Positions 33,201 to 45,200 of a stretch of 64,000 nucleotides of DNA are shown one piece after another. Under the pieces are notes generated by a model, which ran no database searches, had not been told where the DNA came from, and saw only the letters and a program-made list of their open reading frames with translations. Where the stretch lies: contig NC_084464.1 in assembly GCF_027409185.1 (NCBI RefSeq), positions 50,009,095-50,073,094 of the forward strand, given 5' to 3'. Positions within the stretch are counted from its first letter, which is position 1; each line of letters begins with the position of its first letter. The stretch is from Cynocephalus volans. Its lineage: Eukaryota > Chordata > Mammalia > Dermoptera > Cynocephalidae. The position numbers were made by a program, and so were the translations under genes.

Positions 33201-36200
33201 GGCTTCAGGTAAGGGGGCCCGAAGCCCGGGAGGGGGCTGCTTCATCCTAACTCCCCCAGATAGAGGAGGGGGACCCCAAACCAACCAACAAACGCAGTAG
33301 GTTCTTCTCCCAAAAACTGTCCAGAGAGCCCTTGCCATGGAACAGGAGGTTGCAATCACAGGACACAACACTGTGCACTGCGTCTCATCTCCAGTGTGTA
33401 AATGTGTGCACACATACTGCAGAAAAGAAACAAACAAAACAACACCACACGTGCTTCGCCCCCCAACAAACACCTTCATAGTGGATGGTAGGATTATGGG
33501 AAACCCTCTCCAGGAAGCATGTGTAACTTAAGTAATCAAGAATTCAGTATGAGTTTAGAAAAGATCTCAGGAATTAGAGATTCTGCTCTCCCTGGAGCTT
33601 GTCGGCACCGGGGGGAAAGTTTTTCCTTAGGTCTAATGGATGAGACATTCCTTCCAGACAAGGAGCTGGGGAGCAGAGTGCCAGGGGCTTCCCACTCCCT
33701 CTGCAGGTGGGGGTGGGCCAGGGGAGCAGGGTTCAAGGATGGAAGGGAATCAGACCTCAAGATACAGTAGGAACAAAAGAGGGGTATTCCCCCTTTCACC
33801 CTCAAGGCACTTGGCACAGTCCTGCGCACACAGCACATAATAAATGCATTCACTCAATGAATATTCTCCTCTTTTATTATGAAGTATTTCAGAGATTCAG
33901 TAACACAATGACTGACATTGCGATCACCCATCACACACTGTTCTGCCAAAGAAACAAAGCATCCTGTACAGTTGCACTTCCCTGCATAACCCTCTCCAAT
34001 CAGGTCACTCTCCCTGCCCTGCCCCCATCAGAGGTAACCACTGAATGTGCCCCTTATAATTCCCACACATTCCCTTATACTTTGACCATATTTGTAAGTA
34101 TCTAGAAAAATATATAGCACGGTTTTGCATGTTTTTTAATAGCGTGTTGTACAGGTTTGTCTTAGTCCATTCCTGCTTCTATATCAAAATACCTTAGACT
34201 GGTGAATTTATAAGTAATAAAACTTTATTTCTCATGATTTGGGAGACTGGGAAGTCCAAGATCAAGGCACCAGCAGATTTGGTCTCTATTAAGGGCTCGC
34301 TCTCTGCTTCCCAGATGTCACCTTCTCACTGCGACCATATATGGGGGAGGGGTGAGAGTGAAGATCTCAAGATCACGCCTCCTACAGGCCTTACCTCTTA
34401 ATATGAGCGCTGTTGCATTGCGGATTAAACTTGTTTTTTGCATTTTTAAAATTAAAGCATAATTAATTATACATATTTTTTGGGTACATAGTTGAATATC
34501 AATACCTGTGTCCAATGTGTGATGGTTAAATCAGGATAATTCACATGTTCATCATCACAAAATGTAATAAATCTCAGTGTCCATTACCCAATTTCTTGCT
34601 AATCCCCCTTTTTCTCCCCCCTTTCTACCTCTAATAACCACAGTTCTGATCTCGCCTTCTGAAAGTTCAACATATTATTGTGATTGTTTTCTTTTCTTTC
34701 TTTCTTTCTTTATTAGCTCCCACTCATGAGTGATGACATGTGTCTGGCTTATTTTGCTTAATATAATTTTCACCAAGCTCAACATGCTGCTGTGAATGGC
34801 AGAATTTCATTCTTTTTTATGGCTGAGTAGTATTCCATTGTGTATATACACCACATTTTTCTTATCCAGTCATCCACTGATGGACATTTAAGTTGGTTCA
34901 ATATCTTGGCTATTGTAAATATAACTGTGATAAACATAGGATTGCAGGTATCCCTTCCACATGATGATTTCCATTCCTTCGTGTGTATACCTGGTAGTGG
35001 GATTGCTGGATCATATGGTAATTTTATCTGTAGTTGTTTGAGAAACCTCCATACTGTTTTCCATAATGGCTGTACTAATTTACAGTCCCACCAACAGTAT
35101 AGGAGTGTTCCCTCTCTCCATATCCTCACCAGCATTTGTTATTCTCTGTCTTCTTGACAATAGCCAGTCTAAGTGGGGTGAGGTGATATCTCAGTGTGGT
35201 TTTGATTTGTGTGTCCCTGATGATTAGGGATGTTGAGTATTTTTTCATATACTTGTTCACCATTTGTATGTCTTCTTTTGAGAAATGTCTGTTCAGCTCC
35301 TTTGCCCTTTAATTGGATTATTTATTTTTTTACTATTAAGTTGTTTGAATTCCTTGTGTATTCTGCATATTTATCCCTTGTTGGATGTATAGTTTGCAAA
35401 TATTTTCTCCTATTCTGAAGGTTGTCTTTTCACTCTGTTGATTGTTTCCCTTCCTATGCAGAAGCTTTTTAGTTTGATATGGTCCCATTTGTTTATTTTT
35501 TCTTTTCTTGCTTGTGTTTTTGAGGTCTTATTCATGATGTCTTTGCCGAGTCCTACATCCTGAAGTGTTTCCCATATGTTTTCTTCTAGGAGTTTTATAG
35601 TTTCAGGTCTTATATTTAAGTCTTTAATCCATTTTGAGTTGGTTTTGGTATATGGTGAGATGTACAGGTCTAGTTTCATTCTTTCACACATGGCTATCCA
35701 GTTTTCCCAGCGCAATTTGCTGAAGAGGCTGTCCTTTCCTCAATGTATGTTTTTGGTGCCTTTGTTGAAAATCAATTGGTTGTAAGTCTGTGAGTTGATT
35801 TCTGGGTTATCTATTTTGTTCCATTGGCCCATGTGTCTGTTTTTATGCCACTACAATGCTGGTTTGGTTACCTTAGCTTTGGAGTATAATTTGAGGTCAG
35901 GTAGTATAATGCCTCCGGCTTTATTTTTTTGCTCAAGATCACTTTGGCTATTCGGGGTCTTTTGTTGTTTCACACGAATAATAGAATTGTTTTTTCTATT
36001 TCTGTGAAGAATATCTTTGGTATCATTGAATTTGTTGATTGGTTTGGGTAGTGTGGTCATAATTCTTCCAGTCCATGAACATGGAGTGTCTTTCCATCTT
36101 TTGGTGTCCTCTTTGATTTCTTTCAGCAGTGTTTTATAGTTCTCATTATAGATATCCTTCACCTCCTTGGTTAAATTTATTCCTAGATATTTTATTCTTT

Positions 36201-39200
36201 TGGCAGCTATTGTAAATCGGCTTGTTCCTTGATTTCTTTTTCTTCTAGTTTGTTGTTGGTGTAAAAAAAAGCTACTGACTTTTATGTATTGATTTTCTAT
36301 ACTGCAACTTTACCGAATGCGTTTATCAGCTCTAGGAGTTTTTTGGTAGAGTTGTTGGATTTTTCTACATATAAGATCATGTCATCTCCAAACAGGAAGA
36401 ATTTAACTTTATCTTTGCCAATTTGGATTCCCTTTCTTTATTTCTCTTGCCTAATTGCTCTGGCTAGTACTTCCAATAGTATGTTAAATGTAAGTGGAGA
36501 GAGTGGGCATCCTTGTCTTGATCCTGTTCTTAGAGGAAAATCTTTCAGCTTCTCCCCACTCCAGATGATGTTCGTGCTGGGTTTGTCATACATGGCTTTC
36601 ATTGTGTTGAGATACTTTCCTACTGTACCTATTTTGTTGAGAGTCTTTATCATAAAGGGATGTTGAATATTGTCAAATGCTTTTTCTGTGTCTATTGAGA
36701 TAATCATATGGTTTTTGTCCTTGATTTTGTTGATGTGGTGTATCATATTTATTGATTGCATATGTGGAACCATCCTTGAATCCCTGGAATGAATTTCATG
36801 TGATCATGGTGTATAATCTTTTTGATGTGCTGTTGTTTTCTGTTTGCTAATATTTTGTTGAAGATTTTTGTGTCTATGATCATCAAGGATATTGGCTTGT
36901 AGTTTTCTGTTTTTGTTGTATCTTTGTCTGCTTTTAGTATTAGTGTGATGCTGGCCTCGTAGAATGAGTTTGGGCGAATGGCCTCTGTTTTGATTTTTTG
37001 TAATACTCTGTAGAGGATTGGTGTTAATTCTTCTTCAAAGGTTTGGTAGAATTCAGTAGTAAAACCATCCAGTCCTGGGATTTTCTTTGTTGGGAGGCTG
37101 CTGATTACTGCTTCAATCTCATTGCTTATTATTGGTCTGTTTAGGTTTTCTATTTCTTCTTGGTTCAGTCTTTGTAGTTTGTGTCCAGAAATTTGTTTCC
37201 TCCAGGTTTTCAAATTTGTTGGTATATAGTTGTTTATAATAGTCTCTAATGATTCCTTGTATTTCTGCGGTATCAGTTGTGATGTCTCTTTTCATTTCTG
37301 GTTTTTGTTATTTGGGTTTTCTCTCTTCTTTTTTTAGTTAGTCTAACCAATGATTTTTCTTTTTTGTTTATCTTCTCAAAAAACCAACTTTTTGTTTTGT
37401 TGATCTTTTTGATCTATATATTTTATTGCTTCTATTTCATTTAGCTCTTTTCTGAACTTAATTATTTCCTCCTGTTGACTAATTTTAGGATTGAATTGCT
37501 CTTGTTTTTCTAGTTCTTTGAGGTCTAATATTAGGTTTTTACTTGAAGTCTTGCTATTCTTTGGATGTAAAGCATTTATTGCAATAAACTTTCCTCTTAG
37601 TACTACTTATGCAGTATCCCATGGGTTTTGGTAAGTTGTGCTTTTATTTTCATTTGTTTCAAGGAATTTTTTTGATTTCCTGCTTATTTTTTGGTTTGAC
37701 CCATTGGCCATACAGGAACATGTTTATTTTTATTTTTTATTTTATTATTATTATTTTTTAAAATTTATTTTAGTTATTGAATCAAAATGGATTATACATA
37801 TTTTAATATGCTGATTAAATCAATATTACTAGCATATATATTGTTACAAATTGTAATTATTCTTTATGCGCATTGTCCAACCTCTCCCCTTCCTCCATTC
37901 CCTCCCCCCTCTGCCCTCTAATTGCCCTAGATTTCTTCTCTCCTTCTGAAAGAATAATGGTTACTCTGTTAACTTGTTGCCTAGACGATCTGTCCAATGC
38001 TGAGAGATGTGATCAGGTCCCCTGATAATATCATAGAGCAGATGCTTCTCTGTCACTCTGAAATGGGCTTTGTGGAAAGAGACATTCTCTTCTTTTCTTT
38101 GTCTCTGCTGGTGACTCTTCTTGTGTGAATGCACTCCAGTGGTTGGTGGACCATCTGCGTGGTGGCTGTGGCGTCTGGCTGCTTTTGCAGCAGCCATAGT
38201 TATTGTGGTGGCTGTGGTGGGCCACCCACATGGAGGTGCTGTTTTTGGCATGCTCCTTGGCACTGGAGGTATGCCCGGTTGTGGGGTATGTTTGGTCCCC
38301 TTCCCCTTGCCTCGGGTCCCTGGACAGGCCCAAGGTGTTGGCATGGTGTGCCTGGTTGTGGGAGGGGGGTCCAGTCCCCTTCTCCATGCTTCAGGTCCCC
38401 AGGCTGGCCCTGAGGCAGTGGTACAGTGGGGTCCGGTCCCTAGATCCAAGCCTCCAGTTCTCAGGCAGGTCCCAAGTTGCTGGTGGTGTGCCTGGGCCAG
38501 AACTAATTTTTCATCCTTTGTTTCTAACATGGGGGAACTTCCTGTGGGAACAAGTACTTGAGCTGTGTGGCTGTTTAAATTGCCACTTTGCTGCTGTTTC
38601 CCTAGGGAAAGCTTTTTGTGCAGCTCAGCATTTAATGGTTGACTTTATAGGTACTTCCAGCTCTCCAGAGACCTGGTGGATCTGTGTTCTGTGGAATCTC
38701 TGATCTGGGCCTGAGTTTTTTAATCAAACTGCATCCCATGCAATTCTGCATTCCTGACCAGTCTCCTCTGAGTGGTCCTGTGCTGATTGGGGAGGAGATC
38801 AGCTGTCCTTGCTGTGTCCCCAGTGTTCTCCTTATGGGCCTATCTCCCCCGTGCTCCAAACACTTCACATGGGACGGGCCCGGTGCTGGTCCCTTGCGAT
38901 GACTCACCAGCCTCTGAACAGCTCCCTTTTTTCAGTTGTTCTGGCTCCTCATTCCTGCGTGGGTCCACGGGAACCCTATTAGTGGTCTTGCTGCCCTGGG
39001 AGCCGCCAAGGCCTTCTTCTCTCTTGCTGCCTCCAAGTAACTCCATCTGAAGGGCACAGCTGCAGCTTGTGCCCTTCTCTGCTGGCTCCTGCTCCATGTT
39101 CTCATCAGCTCGAGCCTGAAGGCAGCTGTGGCCCGAAATGCTCACAGCAGTTTTTTCTTTCTCTCATCGTAGTTTCTCCTACGTTCATGAACTCCACAGG

Positions 39201-42200
39201 TCTCTCCTCTTCTCCTGAGCCCCATCGGCCCCAGCTTGGCTGATGTTACATTTTTATAGCTGTAAATTTGGTTGATTTGTGGGAGAGAGTGACGCTGCGG
39301 ACCATCCATTCTGCCATCTTGATTCAGGAACATGTTGTTTAATTTCATGTATTTTATAGTTTCCAAAGTTATGCTTGCTGTTAATTTCTAATTTTATTCC
39401 ATTGTCATCTGATTTCAATCTTTTTAAATTTGTTGAGAATTACTTTGTGGCCTAACACATGGTCTATCCTAGAGAATGATTCATGTACTGATGAGAAGAA
39501 TGTATGTTCTGTAGTTGTTGGATGAAATGTTCTGAAAATGTCTCTCAAGTCCATTTGGTCTAACATGCTGTTTAAATCCAAATTTTTCTCTGCTAATTTT
39601 ATGTCTAGAGAATCTGTCCATTGCTGAGAGTGGTGTGTTAAAGTCCCTAACTATTATTGTGTTGGGGTCTATTTCTCCCTTCAGATCCAGTAACAGTTGC
39701 TTTATTTATCTGGCTGCTATGATGTTGGTTGCATATATATTTATAATTGTTACATCTTCTTGCTCAATTGATTATATAATGTCCTTTATCTCTCTTTATA
39801 GTTCTTTGTTTGAAGTCTTTTTTGTGTGGTATAAATATGGTGATTCCTGCTCGTTTTTGATTGCCTTTTGTGTGGAATATCTTTATCTATCCCTTCACTA
39901 TTAGTTTGTGTGTGTCTTTATTGGTGAAATGAGTTTCTTGAAGGCAGTATATAGTTGGGTCTAGTTTTTTAATCCTTCCAGCCAGTCTATATCTCCTAAT
40001 TGGGGAATTTAATCCATTTACATTCAGGGTTGTTATTGAAAGGTACTGCATTGTTCCTGCCATTTCATTATTTTATTATGGTTGTTTTATATTTCTTTTG
40101 TTGCTTTCTTTCTTTTTTATTGTTTGTCTTTGCTTTTTGGTGATTTTTTTTTTTTTTTGTGGTGATAAGATAGATTTTCTCTTTCTTTTGCAAGTCTGTC
40201 CTACTAGTGGTTTTTAAAATTCTTTCTCATGTAGTTATGGTCATGCAGGACTCCCTTGAGGATTTGTTCAAAGGCCATTCTTGTGGTGAATTCCCCCAGC
40301 TTTGATTTGTATGAGAATGATACTATTTCTCCTTCATTTTGGAAGAAAAGCTTTGGTGGATATAGTATCCTTGGTTGGCAGAATGTTTCTTTTAGAACTT
40401 TGAATATATCATCACATGCTCTCCTGTAGGATTTCTGTTGAGAACTCTGCTGTTAGCCTCATGGGCATTCCCTTATAGGTGATTTGATGCTTTTCTCTTG
40501 CTGTTTTTAGAATTCTTTCTTTGTGTTTGATTTTTGACAGTTTGACTACAGTATGTCTAGGGGAGATCCTTTTGGTGTTGAATGTGTTTGGGCATCTTTG
40601 AGCTTCTTGGATCTGTGGGACCATATCTCTCCCAATACCTGGGAAGTTTTTGGCTCTTTGACTTTACTTTTTCAATGCATTTTCCTTTCTCTTCCCCTTC
40701 TGGTACACCCATAATACTGATGTTTGTACACTTAAGGTCATCAGAAAGATCTTGTAGGCTTTCTTCATTAAAATTTTTTTTCTTTTTTTTTTGTTCCAAC
40801 TATGTTAATTCAAAAAGCCTGTCTTCTAGTTCAAAAATTCATTTTTCCACTTGTTCTAGCCTGCCACTTATGCTCTTGATTGCATTTTTTATTTTATTGA
40901 ATGAATTCTTCAGTTCCAGGATTTCTGCTTGATTTTGATTATTTTCTACTGTTTCTGTCTCTTCACTGAATTTCTCATACATGTCCTGGATCTATCTCTC
41001 TCTCTCTCTCTCTTTCTTTCTTTGTTTCTTTCTTTTTTTTTAAACTTCATTTCTATCTATTTTTTTAAATCCATTAAGTTGAGTTTCTTTAATATTAACA
41101 TTGGGATTTCTCTTCAGATGGTTCACCAGTTTCCTATTGTTTGGGGTCTGGCACTGGAGAATCATAGTCTTCTTTTGAGGTTGTCATATTTCCCTTTTTT
41201 TTCATGTTTTTTATGTCACTGCATTGCGGTCTGGGCATCTGGTGGTATAGTTGCTTCTTTTAATTTTTAGAGTGGTTTTTGAGGGGAGAAACTTATATCT
41301 GTAAAGGTGTTTTATGTTGATAGTTGGGTTGGGCTACATAGGTTTGGATCTTGGTAGGTAAAGTAGTAATGCCGGCTTGCTCCTCACATCTTCTCTGCTG
41401 TTAGGGGCAGGCTGCTGTGTCAAATGGGACATGGGGATCCCAGGGAAAGTGATGTGGATCTAGATAGCTTGTATGCCCTCAGCATGCTCTTTGCTTGTGG
41501 TGGTGGGCTCGCTGCATCAGAAGACCCCTGAGCCTCCCAGAGGAGCAGGGCATGGATCAAGACAACCAGTGTAAGGGGCCTGGTGCAGCTTCAGCTCACT
41601 GTCCACTGAAGCAGGCATGGGGCATTGAGTTGGGTGGGGTTATGAGCTCCCAGAGAAAGGAGAGCATGGATCCAGATGACAAGTGTGTTCCTCCTACTCT
41701 CAACTGGCATGGGCAGTTCCCCTATGTCAAGTGGGGCTCTGTGCTTCAGGAAGAAGAAGGGTGTGTATCCAGGCAGCCAGCATACTCCCCTCCACATTCT
41801 CTGCTGGTGTGTGCAGAGCCACTGGGTCAGTGGAACTCTGGGCTCCCCTGGCTCCTATCCAAAAATGGAAATGTCCAGCAGCAACCTGGGACCGAGGTGT
41901 GTGAGGGTGACTCCATGTGTAGTGCTCCTCTGGGAAAATACAGTCTTGTGGGCTCTTAGCCACTCCACACACTGGGCTTATTGTCCATGAAGGCCTTGTG
42001 GTTACCCTGCAGCCTAGTTTGCAGGTGTCTAAGGTGGGAGGGCTGGCAGATGGTGCCTACCTTGTTCTGGCAGTAAAGGGTTCCTTGAGTCTCCATGCCA
42101 GTCCTGGTTGGGAGTTTCTCCTGTCCTCCTATGTTGCTGTCTCAAGTTTTCAGGTTTTGGCGGGGGGAGTTCCTCACTGTTTAGCTGCATCCTATAGTTT

Positions 42201-45200
42201 TTACTAAGGCACTCTACTCTTCAGGTGATTATCTATTTGTTGCTTTTGCCTTTTTTGCATTAGAGGCAAGGGCTGGCTCCCTGTAGTCTGCCACCTTGCT
42301 AAGAAAAAAAAGTGGGGGATTAAATTTCAACATGAATTTTGGAGGGACAAAATACTCAAACTATAGCAATATTATTCTGCAGGGTTTATTTTTATTTGTT
42401 TTTGGTGTGACATATTTTTGTTTTTCATTCACATTGATAAAGGTGGCTCTATTTCATTAATTTTAACTGTCATTCCATATTTTATTGTATCATATAGCAC
42501 AGTTTATTTGTTATCCTTTTAGCCGACATTTGAGGTGTTTCTTTTTTTGTTTCTGAATTCCAAACCTTGCTACAATTCTTATCTGTGACCCCTTGTGTGT
42601 TTCTCTAGGGCATATACCTAGGAGCAGAATTGCCCAGTTGAATAACACCTGCTTTTGCAAATTTACTAGATGCTGTTAAGTTGCTTTCCATAATGGTCAT
42701 AACAATTTACTCTCCTCCCAGCAATGGAAGAGAATTCCCTCTGTTTAACATTCTCACCAATGTTTAGTATTTTCAGGTTTAATTGCTGCTAATTTCTGAA
42801 AAAAGTGAAATTTCATTATGGTTTTAATTTTCACATCCCTGATTCCTAGAGAGATCAAGCATTTTTTCTGTGAATTGCTTGTTCATATTCTTTGCTTACT
42901 TTTTTATTGGCTTATTTGGCTTTCTTTTTTTTTTTTTTTTATGTGAAGCATTCATTATATACTCTGGATTCTAATCTACAATATATTGGGAAGATAGCCT
43001 TTAACAGGTTAAGAAATGCCCTCTTATTTCCACTTTGCTAAGTATTTTTACATGAAAGAAAATTGAAATTGTATCCAATACTTTCCGAATTCCTGCCATG
43101 TGCCTAGCCCTGGTCTGCCTCTGTGAGGCAGGCCAGAGACATTTAAGACATGGGCCCTGTCATGAAGAAGAAAAGCAAAGTCCCCATTGGGGAACTGATC
43201 CTCACACATAAATCCCTTTGGTTACACATGACTTTGCGTAAAAGAAGATGCTGCAGAAAGCAGGATAGAATTAGGGTGGAGGAGGAGGCAGTGACTACAC
43301 AGCTGAAGCCTTCGTAGAGAGGCAGGACTTGAGTTGGAATGGAAGGATTTTCAGTTTCATGGGGAAGAAGGGCATTTGCAGAGGAAGGAAGACATGAGCA
43401 CAGCCCCAGAGCTGAAACATGCCTGATATGTGTGTTAGCCTGAGAGCCAGGGGTTGAGAGCAGAACTGCTGGTCATCTCGCCAGGCAGGGGCCCTGCTCT
43501 CTCCCTCAGACACCTGCACTGCACCCGGAACTACATCCACCTGAACTTGTTTGCATCCTTCATCCTGCGAGCACTGTCCGTCTTCATCAAAGATGCGGCC
43601 CTCAAGTGGATGTACAGCACGGCCGCCCAGCAGCACCAGTGGGACGGGCTTCTCTCCTACCAGGTGTGTGATGTGTCCAGCAGGGGCCTGGGGAGGGATG
43701 GGCGGTCGGTGGAGGCCTGCTCTACCACCCCACCTAGCCTGGGACAGGCAAAGGCAAGTGCTGCCAGCCCTGGCTCGCGAGGAGCCCCTAGTCTGGTGCG
43801 AGAGGAGTCTCTCTAGTCTGATGGGAGAGGCGGTCCACCACGGTGACCTTGCAGTCTGATGAGAGAAGCAGTCTACCTGGGGAGGCCCCAGTCTAAAGGA
43901 GGAGACACGGCCATGGGGAGTTCTGTCGGACACAAGGGCGTAGTCTTTGGAGACGGACCTGGGCTTAAATCCCAGCTCTGCCACTCACTAGCTGTATAAT
44001 TTTGGGCAAATCCCTTTTTTTAACTTCTGACAGGCTCGGTTTTCTCTCCTGCATGGGGGTAATATTATTGTCTTCCACCCAGGGCAGTGAGGATTCAGGG
44101 AGCAAAAGCAGGTATTAGCACAAGCCCTGGCCAGAAGATGCAAGCTCTCTCAGCCTGCATTAACCATGGCAGCTGGGGCAGGACACGAAGGGGCATCAGG
44201 AGAGGCAGGAGCAGAGCAGTTGTCCCCACTGGACCCTTCTTCTGCCCCCAGGACTCTCTGGGCTGCCGCCTGGTGTTCCTGCTCATGCAGTACTGCGTGG
44301 CGGCCAATTACTACTGGCTGCTGGTGGAGGGCGTGTACCTGTACACGCTGCTGGCCTTCTCAGTCTTCTCCGAGCAGCGCGTCTTCAGGCTCTATCTGAC
44401 AATAGGCTGGGGTAAGGCCCACCATCCTTCAGCTCATGACTCCCGTCCACCACCCCCTGGACCTGTGACATGGGGGTGGGAGACTCTGATTCTCTTCCAG
44501 TGTGGAAGACTCAGAACACACTGCTGGGCCAAGGGACAGAGCCCCCTGCAGAACCCATCCTGGGCACAGGACCTCCTGCCCATGGGCTGGTTAGGCACTG
44601 CAGGGAGGTATGGTTACAGCCCCCCAACCTTTGCATAACTCTCCTCCCTTAATGGAAGCCTCCACCCCCATTTGGCCAAATACCACCTTCTACCACTCTC
44701 TTGCACACCATTGGAGGTCGTGGCACTATCCTCCAATACCCTGCTCCTAAGACCATCTGGGGATGGAGTCCTACACGCAGACCCGGCAGCCCAAAGCCCT
44801 GAGGGAGATGGTGAATCCTGGGCCTCAAGGTGGGGAGGGGGTAAGAGGGTAGGGGTGAGAAGTGGGGTGGGGGCTCTTGCTCTGTCACATGATGATGAAG
44901 AGGAGGTCTCAGAGGAGAGCCAAGTAGGGTGGGTGGGGTGACCAGAGGCCAGTCAAGGAAAGGGGTGGGCTGCGGATGTGCCTGGAACCCAGCTGGAAAT
45001 GTTCTAGCCAAAAAACTTTGCCAAGAACCATCATGCCCTTTTTTTTTTTTTTTTTTTTTTGCTAGAACATTTCTGGTTGTGCTTCTGCCTCTTGCCATGT
45101 GGGATTCTGATGAAGGGCACGGTTGGGGTAAGGCAGGGGGCTGAGATCCCTGTACTACCAGGAAAAGAGGTGCTGCAACCCTTCCTGGAGGGCCCACCGG

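Larger units (their letters stand above)
34430..42316 (-). mobile_element. Near full-length L1 LINE, antisense to GLP1R
   Basis: Net length about 6.27 kb after removing the 1.6-kb insert. The 3' UTR and A-tail are at the left, ORF2 at about 34.78-40.05 kb, ORF1 at about 40.4-41.0 kb, and a 5' UTR at about 41.2-42.3 kb ending in GGTGGCAGACTACAGG, the usual L1 start type. ORFs are broken by stops and frameshifts, so it is dead. Bounded by the 8-bp repeat GGATTAAA at 34422-34429 and 42317-42324. Confidence 0.85.
34158..42368 (-). repeat. MaLR LTR interrupted by an L1
   Basis: LTR part 1 is 34158-34429 (starts TGTCTTAGTCCATTCCTGCT, contains 'gtccaagatcaaggcaccag'). Part 2 is 42317-42368 ('ggattaaatttcaacatgaa' to 'ctatagca'). 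Together they make an ordinary solo LTR, split by the L1 at 34430-42316, whose 8-bp target duplication GGATTAAA is seen on both sides. Confidence 0.8.

Noticed and set aside
37961-38530. 189-codon minus-strand frame inside the composite retroelement
   Set aside because: It spans the tandem repeat and UTR-like sequence. Pro/His/Gly-rich and without L1 ORF1 or ORF2 motifs, so it is recorded with the element, not as a gene.
34779-42300. Possible active L1
   Set aside because: ORF1 and ORF2 are split by frameshifts and stops, and ORF2 is interrupted by a 1.6-kb insertion.
45039-45060. T22 tract as a Pol III terminator or SINE tail
   Set aside because: No Pol III promoter boxes lie upstream on the plus strand and no SINE body on the minus strand.
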